A stretch of DNA of 5,126 bases from Cyanobium sp. M55B138 (GCA_018400215.1 JAGYNF010000130.1:1-5126), one strand, 5' to 3'. Shown: positions 1 to 5,126, numbered from the stretch's first letter. Made by a program: numbers and translations. Notes: a model not told the origin generated them from the letters alone.

Positions 1-12
1 GAGTGGTCATCG

Positions 13-40
13 AGCGGGTCCTGGACGGGTCCGCTTTTTT
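13..40 (+). terminator. Intrinsic terminator of an upstream plus-strand gene off the left edge
   Basis: The arms at 13-21 (AGCGGGTCC) and 27-35 (GGGTCCGCT) pair over nine positions, two of them G-T wobbles, around the five-base loop TGGAC. The right arm runs into six T residues (35-40). The T-tract follows only on the plus strand, so it should end a plus-strand transcript whose gene finishes before position 1. No stop codon is visible in 1-12, so no coding tail of that gene can be assigned here. That gene would be convergent with the serine hydrolase gene ending at 80. Confidence 0.72.
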
Positions 41-46
41 ATTGGG

Positions 47-74
47 CCCAACCCCGCCACCCCAAACCCGCCCC
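47..74 (-). other. Potential G-quadruplex motif just after the serine hydrolase stop codon
   Basis: On the minus strand five G-tracts follow each other: GGGG (74-71), GGG (69-67), GGGG (63-60), GGGG (55-52) and GGG (49-47). The loops are 1, 3, 4 and 2 bases, which satisfies the usual G3+N1-7 rule with one tract to spare. It begins 6 bases after the stop codon of the minus-strand hydrolase, so the G-rich strand would be present in that gene's mRNA 3' end. No minus-strand hairpin with a T-tract is seen here. In such a GC-rich genome the motif may be chance; function is unknown. Confidence 0.45.
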
Positions 75-79
75 AACAC

Positions 80-1006
80 TCAGGGGAGGGCCTCCAGTCG
101 CGAGGCGGCCAGCAGTTGCCTGGCAATCTCCGGCAACAAGGCGGCGTCCTCAGCGCAGCTGGCCCCCTCACTGAGGGCCACCAGCAGCACCGGTGCGTGC
201 CCCTCCACCTCCGCATAGAGGGCATCATGGCGGGCCTGGCTCATCCAGCCGGCCTTGCTCCAGAGGCGGGCGCCGGGCGGCAAGCCCGCACCCAGAAAGC
301 CATCCACCTGGTTCTCCGGATCGGCCGCCCGGGCCGCCGGATCCAGGCTGCGCTCCAGCACGGCCTGCATGCGGCTGCAGGCGGGCGGCGACACCAGGCG
401 AGACGCCATCACGGCCTCCAACAGGCGGGCGCAGGCGTCACTGCTGAGGCGATTGCGGTTGTGCAGCTCGGCGCCATAGAAGGCCTGCTCCCGGCCAAAC
501 GGCCCGTCACCCCAGGTCTTCTGGCAGGCATTGACACCCACCAGCTCCGGCCAACCCAGGCCCGCCAGCCACTGGTTCACCAGCTGGCGCTGCTGCTCCC
601 AGGTGGCCATCAACTCCGCTGGCAGGGCGGGGCCGCTGGTGGTGCCACTGAGCAGATCCACCACCAGGCCCGTGGCGTCGTTGCTCGACGCCTGGATCAT
701 GGCGGCCAGGGCCCTGCGCAGCTCGGCGCCATCCTCCAGCAGTCCCTGCTGCAACCAGGCCTCAGCGGCCACCAGATACACCAGCTTCACCACACTGGCG
801 GGATAGCGCTGACGATCGCCGGCCCAGCTCGCCCCCTGGCCGCACGGGGCAGCGCCATCGCCACCGCAGGCGAGCAGGGAGCTCTGGTAGCGCACCCAGG
901 TGAGCGATAGGCGCTGGGCCAGGCCGGGGCGGCCATCGAGCTCCAGGGCCCGCACCAGATCGGCCAGGATCTGCCCCATGGCCGGATCGGGGCTGTAGAA
1001 CGCCAT
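80..1006 (-). CDS. Serine hydrolase, class A beta-lactamase fold (PBP-like)
   Basis: The 308-residue product has the class A beta-lactamase/penicillin-binding-protein signature. There is an SxxK motif with the expected nucleophile Ser71 and Lys74 (YPASVVKL), an SxN motif at 107-109 (ASSND), and a KAG at 251-253 in place of the usual KTG (LWSKAGW). No ExxLN omega-loop glutamate, needed for deacylation in true class A beta-lactamases, is visible between about 160 and 190. A peptidoglycan-type acyl-serine peptidase or an undefined amidase/esterase is therefore likelier than antibiotic resistance. No signal peptide is seen from the chosen ATG, so a cytoplasmic location is possible. The ATG at 1006 was chosen over an in-frame GTG at 1081, because the extra 25 residues look unlike a leader and would overlap the divergent gene. 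The neighbour is a cell-wall peptidase in divergent orientation. Substrate is not determinable from sequence; the family call is firm. Confidence 0.85.
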   Translation of the reverse strand: MAFYSPDPAMGQILADLVRALELDGRPGLAQRLSLTWVRYQSSLLACGGDGAAPCGQGASWAGDRQRYPASVVKLVYLVAAEAWLQQGLLEDGAELRRALAAMIQASSNDATGLVVDLLSGTTSGPALPAELMATWEQQRQLVNQWLAGLGWPELVGVNACQKTWGDGPFGREQAFYGAELHNRNRLSSDACARLLEAVMASRLVSPPACSRMQAVLERSLDPAARAADPENQVDGFLGAGLPPGARLWSKAGWMSQARHDALYAEVEGHAPVLLVALSEGASCAEDAALLPEIARQLLAASRLEALP

Positions 1007-1031
1007 CGCTGCCGGCAACCATTGTGGCGAG

Positions 1032-1037
1032 ATTAGA
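1032..1037 (-). promoter_or_regulatory. Candidate -10 element for the serine hydrolase gene
   Basis: Read on the minus strand, 1037-1032 is TCTAAT, a five-of-six match to TATAAT. It lies 25 bases before the hydrolase ATG, which would give a leader of roughly 20 nucleotides. No convincing -35 is seen. It is one of the few AT-rich spots in the area. It sits inside the coding region of the divergent peptidase if that gene starts at GTG 1024, but just upstream of it if the start is ATG 1039, which slightly favours the latter. Confidence 0.35.
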
Positions 1038-1038
1038 C

Positions 1039-1788
1039 ATGGCCCTTGGCAGGTCTGGCGACGGCGCCCCCCTGGCCGCACTGGAGTTGCTCGAAGCCGG
1101 TGGCATCTGGCGCCTGGAGGGGCCCGTGAATCTCTACAGCCGGGCCCGGGGCCAGGGCCTGGCCAGCCAGGCCGCCGCCGGCCGCTGCCTGCAGCTGCTC
1201 GAGGGCCGCACTGGCGAGCGCTGGCGGGTGCGCCTGCTCGATGACGGCTACCCCGGCTGGCTCGAACCCCACGACCTGGTGGGCCGCGCCAGGGCAGCCC
1301 AGCGCCCCCAGCCCCGCCTGCTGCAGCGGCACCAGATCAGCCAGCGACTCCCCCACCTGCTCGAGCAGGCCCAAACCTGGCTGGAACGGCCCAACGCATA
1401 CCTCTGGGGCGGCACCCTCGGGCCCGACTTTGACTGCTCCGGACTGGTGCAGACGGCCTATGCCCTGGCCGGGATCTGCATTCCCCGCGATGCCTATCTG
1501 CAGGAGCGCTTCTGCCAGCCGGTGGCCGTGCATCCCGGCCAAACCCAACTGCTCGCTCCGGGCGATCTGATCTTCTTCGGCACGCCCCAACGCTGCAGCC
1601 ATGTGGGGCTGCACCTGGGCAACGGGCGCTATCTGCACAGTTCGGGCCGCGAGCATGGCCGCAACGGCCTGGGGATCGACGATCTGCATCCCCACAACGA
1701 CCATCCCGTGGCCCGGCATTACCGGCAGGAACTGCGGGGTGCCGGCCGGGTGATGCACTGCCATGACGGCAGCCCCCTGCCCGCCTAG
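1039..1788 (+). CDS. SH3b + NlpC/P60 (C40) peptidoglycan endopeptidase
   Basis: The product is 249 residues. Residues about 20-82 look like a bacterial SH3 domain (IWRLEGPVNLYS near its start, GYPGWLEPHDL at its end). Residues about 110-235 form the NlpC/P60 domain: WGG then DCSG with the catalytic Cys133, SHVGLHL with His188, and YLHSSG with His200 as the likely third catalytic residue. Enzymes of this architecture, including crystallised Anabaena and Nostoc members, cut gamma-D-glutamyl-diaminopimelate bonds in peptidoglycan stem peptides. No signal peptide is apparent, so it may act in the cytoplasm on recycled muropeptides, like YkfC, or be exported by another route. ATG 1039 has a weak GAG ribosome-binding motif at 1029-1031. 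GTG 1024 in frame would add five residues and leave only 17 bp to the divergent hydrolase start. The glycosyltransferase gene follows after 24 bp, probably in the same transcript. Confidence 0.9.
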   Translation: MALGRSGDGAPLAALELLEAGGIWRLEGPVNLYSRARGQGLASQAAAGRCLQLLEGRTGERWRVRLLDDGYPGWLEPHDLVGRARAAQRPQPRLLQRHQISQRLPHLLEQAQTWLERPNAYLWGGTLGPDFDCSGLVQTAYALAGICIPRDAYLQERFCQPVAVHPGQTQLLAPGDLIFFGTPQRCSHVGLHLGNGRYLHSSGREHGRNGLGIDDLHPHNDHPVARHYRQELRGAGRVMHCHDGSPLPA

Positions 1789-1812
1789 GTTCGCGCCCAG
1801 CGCAGCAGGGCC

Positions 1813-2763
1813 ATGGACCTCTCAATCGTGGTGCCCCTCTACAACGAGGAGGGCAGCCTCAAACTGCTGGTGGAGCAGCTGCTGGCGGCGGTACGGCCCC
1901 TGGCCGTGCCCTTCGAACTGGTGCTGGTGGACGACGGCTCCCGCGACGGCACCGCCTCCGCCCTGGGCGAACTGGCCCACCAGGTGCCGGAGCTGGTGGC
2001 GGTGCTGCTGCGGCGCAACTACGGGCAGAGCGCCGCCATGGCCGCCGGATTCGACGCCAGCCGCGGCGCCGTGATCGTGACCCTCGATGGTGACCTGCAG
2101 AACGACCCCGCCGACATTCCCCTGCTGCTCGAGCAGATCGAGCAGGGCTACGACCTGGTGAGCGGCTGGCGCCACCAGCGGCAGGATGCCTCCCTCAGCC
2201 GGCTGCTACCCAGCCGCCTCGCCAACCGCCTGATCGGTCGCGTCACCGGGGTGCGCCTGCACGACTACGGCTGCTCCCTCAAGGCCTACCGGCGCGAGGT
2301 GGTGGAAGACCTCAACCTCTACGGCGAACTCCACCGATTTCTGCCGGCCCTGGCCTTCATCGAGGGGGCCCGCATCAGCGAAGTGCAGGTGGGCCACCAT
2401 CCGCGCCGCTTCGGCCAGAGCAATTACGGGATCGACCGCACCTTCCGGGTGCTGATGGACCTGCTCACGGTGTGGTTCATGAAGCGGTTTCTCACCCGGC
2501 CCATGCACGTGTTCGGCCTGGCGGGACTGCTGGCCATGGGCGCTGGCCTGGCGGTGACGCTCTGGCTGGTGGGGGAAAAGCTGCTGCTGGGCACCGACAT
2601 CGGTGATCGCCCCCTGCTGCTGGCGGCCGTGATCAGCCTGCTGGCTGGGGTGCAACTGTTCTGCTTTGGCCTGCTGGCCGAGCTGCAGATGCGCACCTAC
2701 CACGAGAGCCAGGGGCGGCCCATCTACCGGGTGCGCTCCACCTTGCGGGGCAGCGCCGGCTGA
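1813..2763 (+). CDS. GtrB/DPM1-like polyprenyl-phosphate glycosyltransferase (GT2)
   Basis: This 316-residue family 2 glycosyltransferase begins with the GT-A fold (IVVPLYNEE at 5-13). It carries the nucleotide-sugar motif DDGS (40-43), the metal-binding DxD in DGDLQNDP (92-99), DYGCSLK (151-157), and an RRFGQSNYG block (198-206) typical of the DPM1/GtrB/CsbB group. Two hydrophobic segments at about 231-253 and 266-290 anchor it in the membrane. That layout and length match GtrB of Synechocystis, a structurally characterised enzyme that moves a sugar from a nucleotide donor to a polyprenyl phosphate carrier on the cytoplasmic face. The lipid-linked sugar normally serves a later glycosylation step at the cell surface; the sugar here cannot be read from sequence. 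It lies 24 bp after the NlpC/P60 gene with no visible promoter between them. No clear Shine-Dalgarno precedes ATG 1813. Its last 40 bases overlap the convergent HEAT-repeat gene. Confidence 0.92.
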   Translation: MDLSIVVPLYNEEGSLKLLVEQLLAAVRPLAVPFELVLVDDGSRDGTASALGELAHQVPELVAVLLRRNYGQSAAMAAGFDASRGAVIVTLDGDLQNDPADIPLLLEQIEQGYDLVSGWRHQRQDASLSRLLPSRLANRLIGRVTGVRLHDYGCSLKAYRREVVEDLNLYGELHRFLPALAFIEGARISEVQVGHHPRRFGQSNYGIDRTFRVLMDLLTVWFMKRFLTRPMHVFGLAGLLAMGAGLAVTLWLVGEKLLLGTDIGDRPLLLAAVISLLAGVQLFCFGLLAELQMRTYHESQGRPIYRVRSTLRGSAG

Positions 2764-3224
2764 GCCGGCCCAACCCCGACCACGCCGGGCGGCCAGGGCC
2801 GGCCGCGGAAGCGCTCCATGGCGAGGGCCGCCTGCTGCACCACCGCCGGGTCCCGATCACGCAGGGCACGATGCAACAGGGGACGCGTGGCTGGGTGACC
2901 CCAGGCGCGGGCCTGGCGCACCGCCGCCAGGCGGGAGGCGGGGTCGGCCTCGAAGGCGGCGGTGAGCTGCCGCAGCAGGGCCAGACGTTCGCCCACCGCA
3001 GCGGCTGCCGGGAAGCGGATCGGTGCAGCCCATGGCTCGACCGGAGCGGATGGTTGCGATTCCGACGCCACCCCAGCCGGCAGCAGGGCCGTGATCTGGG
3101 CCCGGTTCAGCTCAGCAACGGCCGAGGCATCGGTGGAGCGCAGCAGGGGAGGCCTGCGACCCCGGCCGCACCAGAGCCAGAGGGCAAGCAGGGCGGTGGC
3201 CCCAGCAACAAGAAACGGGCCCAT
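2724..3224 (-). CDS. Membrane-anchored small HEAT-repeat protein, function unknown
   Basis: The predicted product is 166 residues. Residues 2-18 (PFLVAGATALLALWLWC) are a single hydrophobic segment followed by RGRR, fitting an N-terminal membrane anchor with the rest in the cytoplasm or stroma-like side. Residues about 40-75 are Ala/Pro-rich and look like a linker. Residues about 78-140 form two helical HEAT-type repeats; the clearer one is PATRPLLHRALRDRDPAVVQ and its continuation to 139. HEAT repeats usually bind other proteins, and cyanobacteria use them in phycobilin lyases and assembly factors, but no lyase domain is seen here. The ATG at 3224 was preferred to an in-frame TTG at 3260 because it starts directly at the anchor. 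The gene is divergent from psaI (90-bp gap) and overlaps the glycosyltransferase gene tail to tail by 40 bp. A role linked to photosystem I is only a guess from position. Confidence 0.72.
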   Translation of the reverse strand: MGPFLVAGATALLALWLWCGRGRRPPLLRSTDASAVAELNRAQITALLPAGVASESQPSAPVEPWAAPIRFPAAAAVGERLALLRQLTAAFEADPASRLAAVRQARAWGHPATRPLLHRALRDRDPAVVQQAALAMERFRGRPWPPGVVGVGPAQPALPRKVERTR

Positions 3225-3282
3225 GGATTGAACTTTTATGTCGCACCCCACGGGCCCCAAAGGCAGGCCAGGAGGGGGTCTT

Positions 3283-3288
3283 TACACT
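3283..3288 (+). promoter_or_regulatory. Candidate -10 element of the psaI-psaL promoter
   Basis: TACACT at 3283-3288 matches four of six positions of TATAAT and lies 26 bases before the psaI ATG, implying a short leader of about 20 nucleotides. It sits in the 90-bp spacer 3225-3314 between the HEAT gene and psaI. No good -35 is visible, which is common in cyanobacterial promoters. The octamer TTTACACT (3281-3288) also matches seven of eight positions of one half of the HLR1 motif bound by RpaB, the light-response regulator of PSI genes, but a properly spaced second half is missing. An AT-rich patch at 3231-3240 is the only other promoter-like spot. Confidence 0.4.
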
Positions 3289-3314
3289 ACTGCTGGTTGC
3301 TATTGGCCTGCGCC

Positions 3315-3431
3315 ATGACTGGAGAATTTGTCGCTGCCTGGATGCCCTCGGTGCTCGTTCCCCTCGTGGGCATCCTCGGTGCAGCCGTCGCCATGGCCCT
3401 GCTGTTCAACGTGATCGAAGCCCGCGAGTGA
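3315..3431 (+). CDS. psaI: Photosystem I reaction centre subunit VIII, PsaI
   Basis: This short gene encodes 38 residues, the normal PsaI length. The product has a short N-terminal stretch (MTGEFVAAW), one membrane helix at about 10-33 ([19 protein letters not shown]) and the charged tail NVIEARE, close to the FxxIE ending seen across PsaI proteins. PsaI is a single-helix thylakoid subunit of photosystem I. It packs beside PsaL and PsaM and helps hold PsaL in the trimerisation domain; it catalyses nothing itself. psaL follows after 43 bp on the same strand, the usual cyanobacterial pairing, and the two probably share the promoter near 3283 and the terminator at 4001-4027. No Shine-Dalgarno is seen before ATG 3315. 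Identification rests on length, helix, tail and the psaL neighbour together. Confidence 0.93.
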   Translation: MTGEFVAAWMPSVLVPLVGILGAAVAMALLFNVIEARE

Positions 3432-3474
3432 ACCCTGGCCATCCGCCCTGTTCAGCACCCCCCGTTCCCCACCC

Positions 3475-3966
3475 ATGACCGTGACTCCCGTAGCCGACCC
3501 CTGCGTCGGCAACCTGGCCACCCCCGTCAACAGCAGCTACTTCAGCCGGGCCTTTCTGAATGCCCTGCCGGCCTATCGGCCCTCCCTCTCGCCCAACCGG
3601 CGCGGCCTTGAGGTGGGCATGGCCCACGGCTTCTTCCTGTATGGCCCCTTCGCCCTGGGCGGCCCCCTGCGCCTCACCGAATACGCCAGCACAGCGGGCC
3701 TGCTGGCCGCCATCGGCCTGGTGTCGATCCTCACGGTGTGCCTGTCGATCTATGGCACCGCCGGCACCGGGCCCAATGTGCAGCCGCCGGATGCCACGAT
3801 CAGCAACCCACCCGCCGACCTCTTCACCAAAGCCGGTTGGGCCGAGTTTGCCAGCGGCTTCTGGCTCGGTGGTTGCGGCGGCGCCGCCTTTGCCTGGTTC
3901 CTGTGCAGCACCGTGCTGGTCAGCCCCCTGGCGAATCTCGCCGGCGGTGTCTGGAGCCTCAACTGA
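3475..3966 (+). CDS. psaL: Photosystem I reaction centre subunit XI, PsaL
   Basis: The 163-residue product shows PsaL throughout. [11 protein letters not shown] (11-21) is the conserved N-terminal block. [14 protein letters not shown] (39-52) opens the first membrane segment and contains Glu46 and His51, likely chlorophyll ligands. Hydrophobic helices follow at about 70-94 (ending LSIYG) and 126-150. The loop between them (95-125, with [19 protein letters not shown] towards its end) is of the cyanobacterial type. PsaL forms the core of the PSI trimer contact and binds antenna chlorophyll and carotenoid in the thylakoid membrane; its C-terminus, here [12 protein letters not shown], lies at the trimer axis in known structures. 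The ORF is intact and of normal length. The ATG at 3475 follows a C-rich leader with no Shine-Dalgarno, so translation may depend on psaI upstream or on a weakly structured leader. A strong terminator lies 34 bases past the stop. Confidence 0.97.
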   Translation: MTVTPVADPCVGNLATPVNSSYFSRAFLNALPAYRPSLSPNRRGLEVGMAHGFFLYGPFALGGPLRLTEYASTAGLLAAIGLVSILTVCLSIYGTAGTGPNVQPPDATISNPPADLFTKAGWAEFASGFWLGGCGGAAFAWFLCSTVLVSPLANLAGGVWSLN

Positions 3967-4000
3967 AGCCTGGTGAACAACCTGGGCCGGTGATCCGATC

Positions 4001-4027
4001 AAGCCCCGTCTAAGCGGGGCTTTTTTT
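4001..4027 (+). terminator. Intrinsic terminator of psaI-psaL
   Basis: AAGCCCCG (4001-4008) pairs perfectly with CGGGGCTT (4015-4022) around the six-base loop TCTAAG, and T residues run from 4021 to 4027. The stem is eight base pairs and GC-rich. The T-tract lies on the plus strand only, so it ends transcription coming from psaL. The lipoprotein gene downstream would therefore need its own promoter or read-through; none stands out in the C-rich stretch 4028-4103. Confidence 0.93.
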
Positions 4028-4103
4028 GTCGCCACCAACCGGGTCAGGGCCAACCATCCCAACCTCCACTTGCCCGTTGCCCGCCATGCCTCCGCTCCCC
4101 TCG

Positions 4104-4328
4104 ATGCGTCACCCCTGCCGCCAGCTGGCCTGGGCCGCGGCGGCGGGCGCCCTGGGCCTCGGCCTGGGGGGCTGCAATCTGGCCCCGATCCAGGAGCTGA
4201 TCCGCCAGGGCCACGCCGCCACCGTGGAGTGCCTGCAGGGCGAACGGGCCATCACGGACGGCAACGAACTGCGCTGCGAGGAGTGGGCCTACGTGCAGAG
4301 CAACTATCTACGGGGCCGCCAGCGCTGA
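4104..4328 (+). CDS. Small lipoprotein of unknown function
   Basis: The predicted precursor has 74 residues. It begins with a lipoprotein signal peptide: Arg2 and Arg6, a hydrophobic stretch at 8-21 (LAWAAAAGALGLGL), and the lipobox LGGC with Cys24 as the expected lipidated residue. The mature part would be only 51 residues. It contains two further cysteines, Cys43 (VECLQGE) and Cys58 (LRCEEW), that could form a disulfide in the periplasm or lumen, and ends in the basic tail YLRGRQR. No known domain is recognised. ATG 4104 gives the most typical signal peptide; ATG 4086 in frame would add six residues (MPPLPS). No Shine-Dalgarno is seen for either. The gene follows the psaL terminator and overlaps the antiporter gene tail to tail by 21 bp. 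The lipobox and codon pattern support a real gene. Confidence 0.7.
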   Translation: MRHPCRQLAWAAAAGALGLGLGGCNLAPIQELIRQGHAATVECLQGERAITDGNELRCEEWAYVQSNYLRGRQR

Positions 4329-5126
4329 GCCGGCTGCCTGGGGCGGCCAGACCCGATCCGCCAGCACGGCACTGAGCCAGGCCCCCAACGGCGCTGTGAC
4401 CACAATGCTCAGCACCGCCATCGCCAGGATCACCTCGCCTGCGGCCGTGGGCATCCCCAACGCCTCGAGGGTGATCAACGGCATGGCCCCGATGGCCGCT
4501 TGAACCGTGGCCTTGGGCAGGTAGGCCGCCACCACAAAGGCCCGCTCGCCCGGTGTGAAACCACTGCGATGCAGGCACAGCAGGGTGCCGATCGAGCGGC
4601 AAACCAGGCCTGCGGCCAGCAGCAACAGTCCCGGCAATCCCTGGCGCCAGGCCACGCTCAGATCGAGCTGGGCGCCCACCAGCACGAACAACACCAGCTC
4701 CGCAAACACCCACACCGACGCCAACTTGGCGGCGATCGGCCCGGCCAGGTCAGGCCGTGATTCCAACATCGTCAGCCCCAGGCTGATCGCCGCCAGCAGG
4801 CCAACAAACGGAACCACCAGGGCGATCCGGTCCTGGAGCCGCAGCAGCGCCAGTGCCAGCGCCAGCACCAGCAGCAGCTGTCGATTGGCATCCAGCGCCT
4901 GGCGAGCCAGCCAGCGACAGAGCAGCCAGCCCAGCCCTGCCCCCACCAGGGCACCGATCACCAATCCCAGGGGCAGCCGCAGCACCATCCAGCTGGCAGC
5001 CATCCCCTGCTGGCCGGCCAGACCACCCTGGGCCAGCAAGCCCAGCAACACGCCATTCACCACGATCACGGCGATGTCATCGAGGGAGCTGGCCGCCATC
5101 ACCAACTGGGGGATGGTCTTGAGGGT
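4308..5126 (-). CDS. NHA/SLC9B-like CPA2 cation:proton antiporter, C-terminal part
   Basis: The reading frame is open to the right edge, so the N-terminal part and start lie outside; 272 residues are present. The visible protein is strongly hydrophobic, with about eight or nine membrane segments. Near its start is MAASSLDDIAVI, whose Asp16-Asp17 pair corresponds to the ion-binding aspartates of electrogenic CPA2 antiporters. FVLVGAQLDL (147-156) and YLPKATVQAAIG (202-213), with Lys205 at the conserved basic position of the crossover helix, resemble the NHA/SLC9B group. Such proteins exchange Na+, Li+ or K+ for protons across the plasma or thylakoid membrane and serve pH and salt balance. The cation and membrane cannot be decided here. 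No regulatory RCK/TrkA-N domain follows the transporter domain; the protein ends soon after the last helix (about 230-256). Its 3' end overlaps the lipoprotein gene by 21 bp on the opposite strand. Confidence 0.88.
   Translation of the reverse strand, partial: TLKTIPQLVMAASSLDDIAVIVVNGVLLGLLAQGGLAGQQGMAASWMVLRLPLGLVIGALVGAGLGWLLCRWLARQALDANRQLLLVLALALALLRLQDRIALVVPFVGLLAAISLGLTMLESRPDLAGPIAAKLASVWVFAELVLFVLVGAQLDLSVAWRQGLPGLLLLAAGLVCRSIGTLLCLHRSGFTPGERAFVVAAYLPKATVQAAIGAMPLITLEALGMPTAAGEVILAMAVLSIVVTAPLGAWLSAVLADRVWPPQAAGSALAAP

Noticed and set aside
116..910. Long plus-strand open frame opposite the serine hydrolase gene
   Set aside because: It lies antisense to a gene with clear SxxK, SxN and KAG motifs, its translation is low-complexity His/Gln/Ala/Gly-rich, and such frames are expected in GC-rich DNA.
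1033..1764. Minus-strand open frame covering the NlpC/P60 gene
   Set aside because: The plus strand encodes a recognisable catalytic domain; the antisense translation has no domain features and reflects GC-rich codon bias.
2761..2812. GGCC/CCGG-rich inverted repeats after the glycosyltransferase stop as a terminator
   Set aside because: Short complementary runs exist, but there is no T-tract on either strand, and the region is coding for the HEAT protein.
2871..3431. Plus-strand frame reading in phase into psaI, giving an apparent 186-residue N-terminally extended protein
   Set aside because: PsaI is normally about 38 residues and starts at ATG 3315. The extension is antisense to the HEAT gene and has no hydrophobic or domain features.
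3406..4062. Minus-strand open frame opposite psaL
   Set aside because: psaL is unmistakable on the plus strand, and this frame runs through the psaL terminator with a Gly/Ala/Gln-rich translation.
4026..4103. TTG start at 4026 extending the lipoprotein by 26 residues
   Set aside because: The codon lies in the T-tract of the psaL terminator, and the extension would bury the signal peptide behind a Pro/Ser/Thr-rich stretch.
811..4740. HIP1 (GCGATCGC) palindromes common in many cyanobacteria
   Set aside because: Only near matches were found by eye (around 811-819 and 4732-4739); no exact octamer was seen.

Overview
The window reads as a compact, GC-rich piece of a cyanobacterial chromosome. 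The decisive markers are the photosystem I genes psaI and psaL. The very high GC, the GC-rich third codon positions, the form of PsaL and the near absence of intergenic DNA suggest a picocyanobacterium of the Cyanobium/Synechococcus group. That assignment is inference; no ribosomal or other phylogenetic marker is present.

Layout, left to right. Positions 1-79 hold an intrinsic terminator for a plus-strand gene lying off the left edge, and a five-tract G-run on the minus strand. A minus-strand gene (80-1006) encodes a class A beta-lactamase-fold serine hydrolase. It is divergent from a plus-strand SH3b + NlpC/P60 cell-wall peptidase (1039-1788), followed 24 bp later by a GtrB-like polyprenyl-phosphate glycosyltransferase (1813-2763). 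Its 3' end overlaps by 40 bp a convergent minus-strand gene for a small membrane-anchored HEAT-repeat protein (2724-3224). A 90-bp divergent spacer separates that gene from psaI (3315-3431) and psaL (3475-3966), which end at a strong hairpin/T-tract terminator (4001-4027). Next come a small lipoprotein gene (4104-4328) and, convergent with a 21-bp overlap, the 3' part of an NHA/SLC9B-like CPA2 cation:proton antiporter on the minus strand (4308 to beyond the right edge).

Functional reading. The left half is an envelope module: two peptidoglycan-directed enzymes with a promoter-sized divergent junction, plus an enzyme that loads a sugar onto a lipid carrier. The centre is the psaI-psaL unit, whose products form the trimerisation domain of photosystem I. 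The right half has an uncharacterised lipoprotein and an ion antiporter. I see no mobile element, CRISPR array, tRNA or rRNA, and no sign of recent transfer. Most of the window looks like ordinary core genome; the least explained items are the HEAT protein divergent from psaI, the small lipoprotein after psaL, and the unusual active-site pattern of the serine hydrolase.
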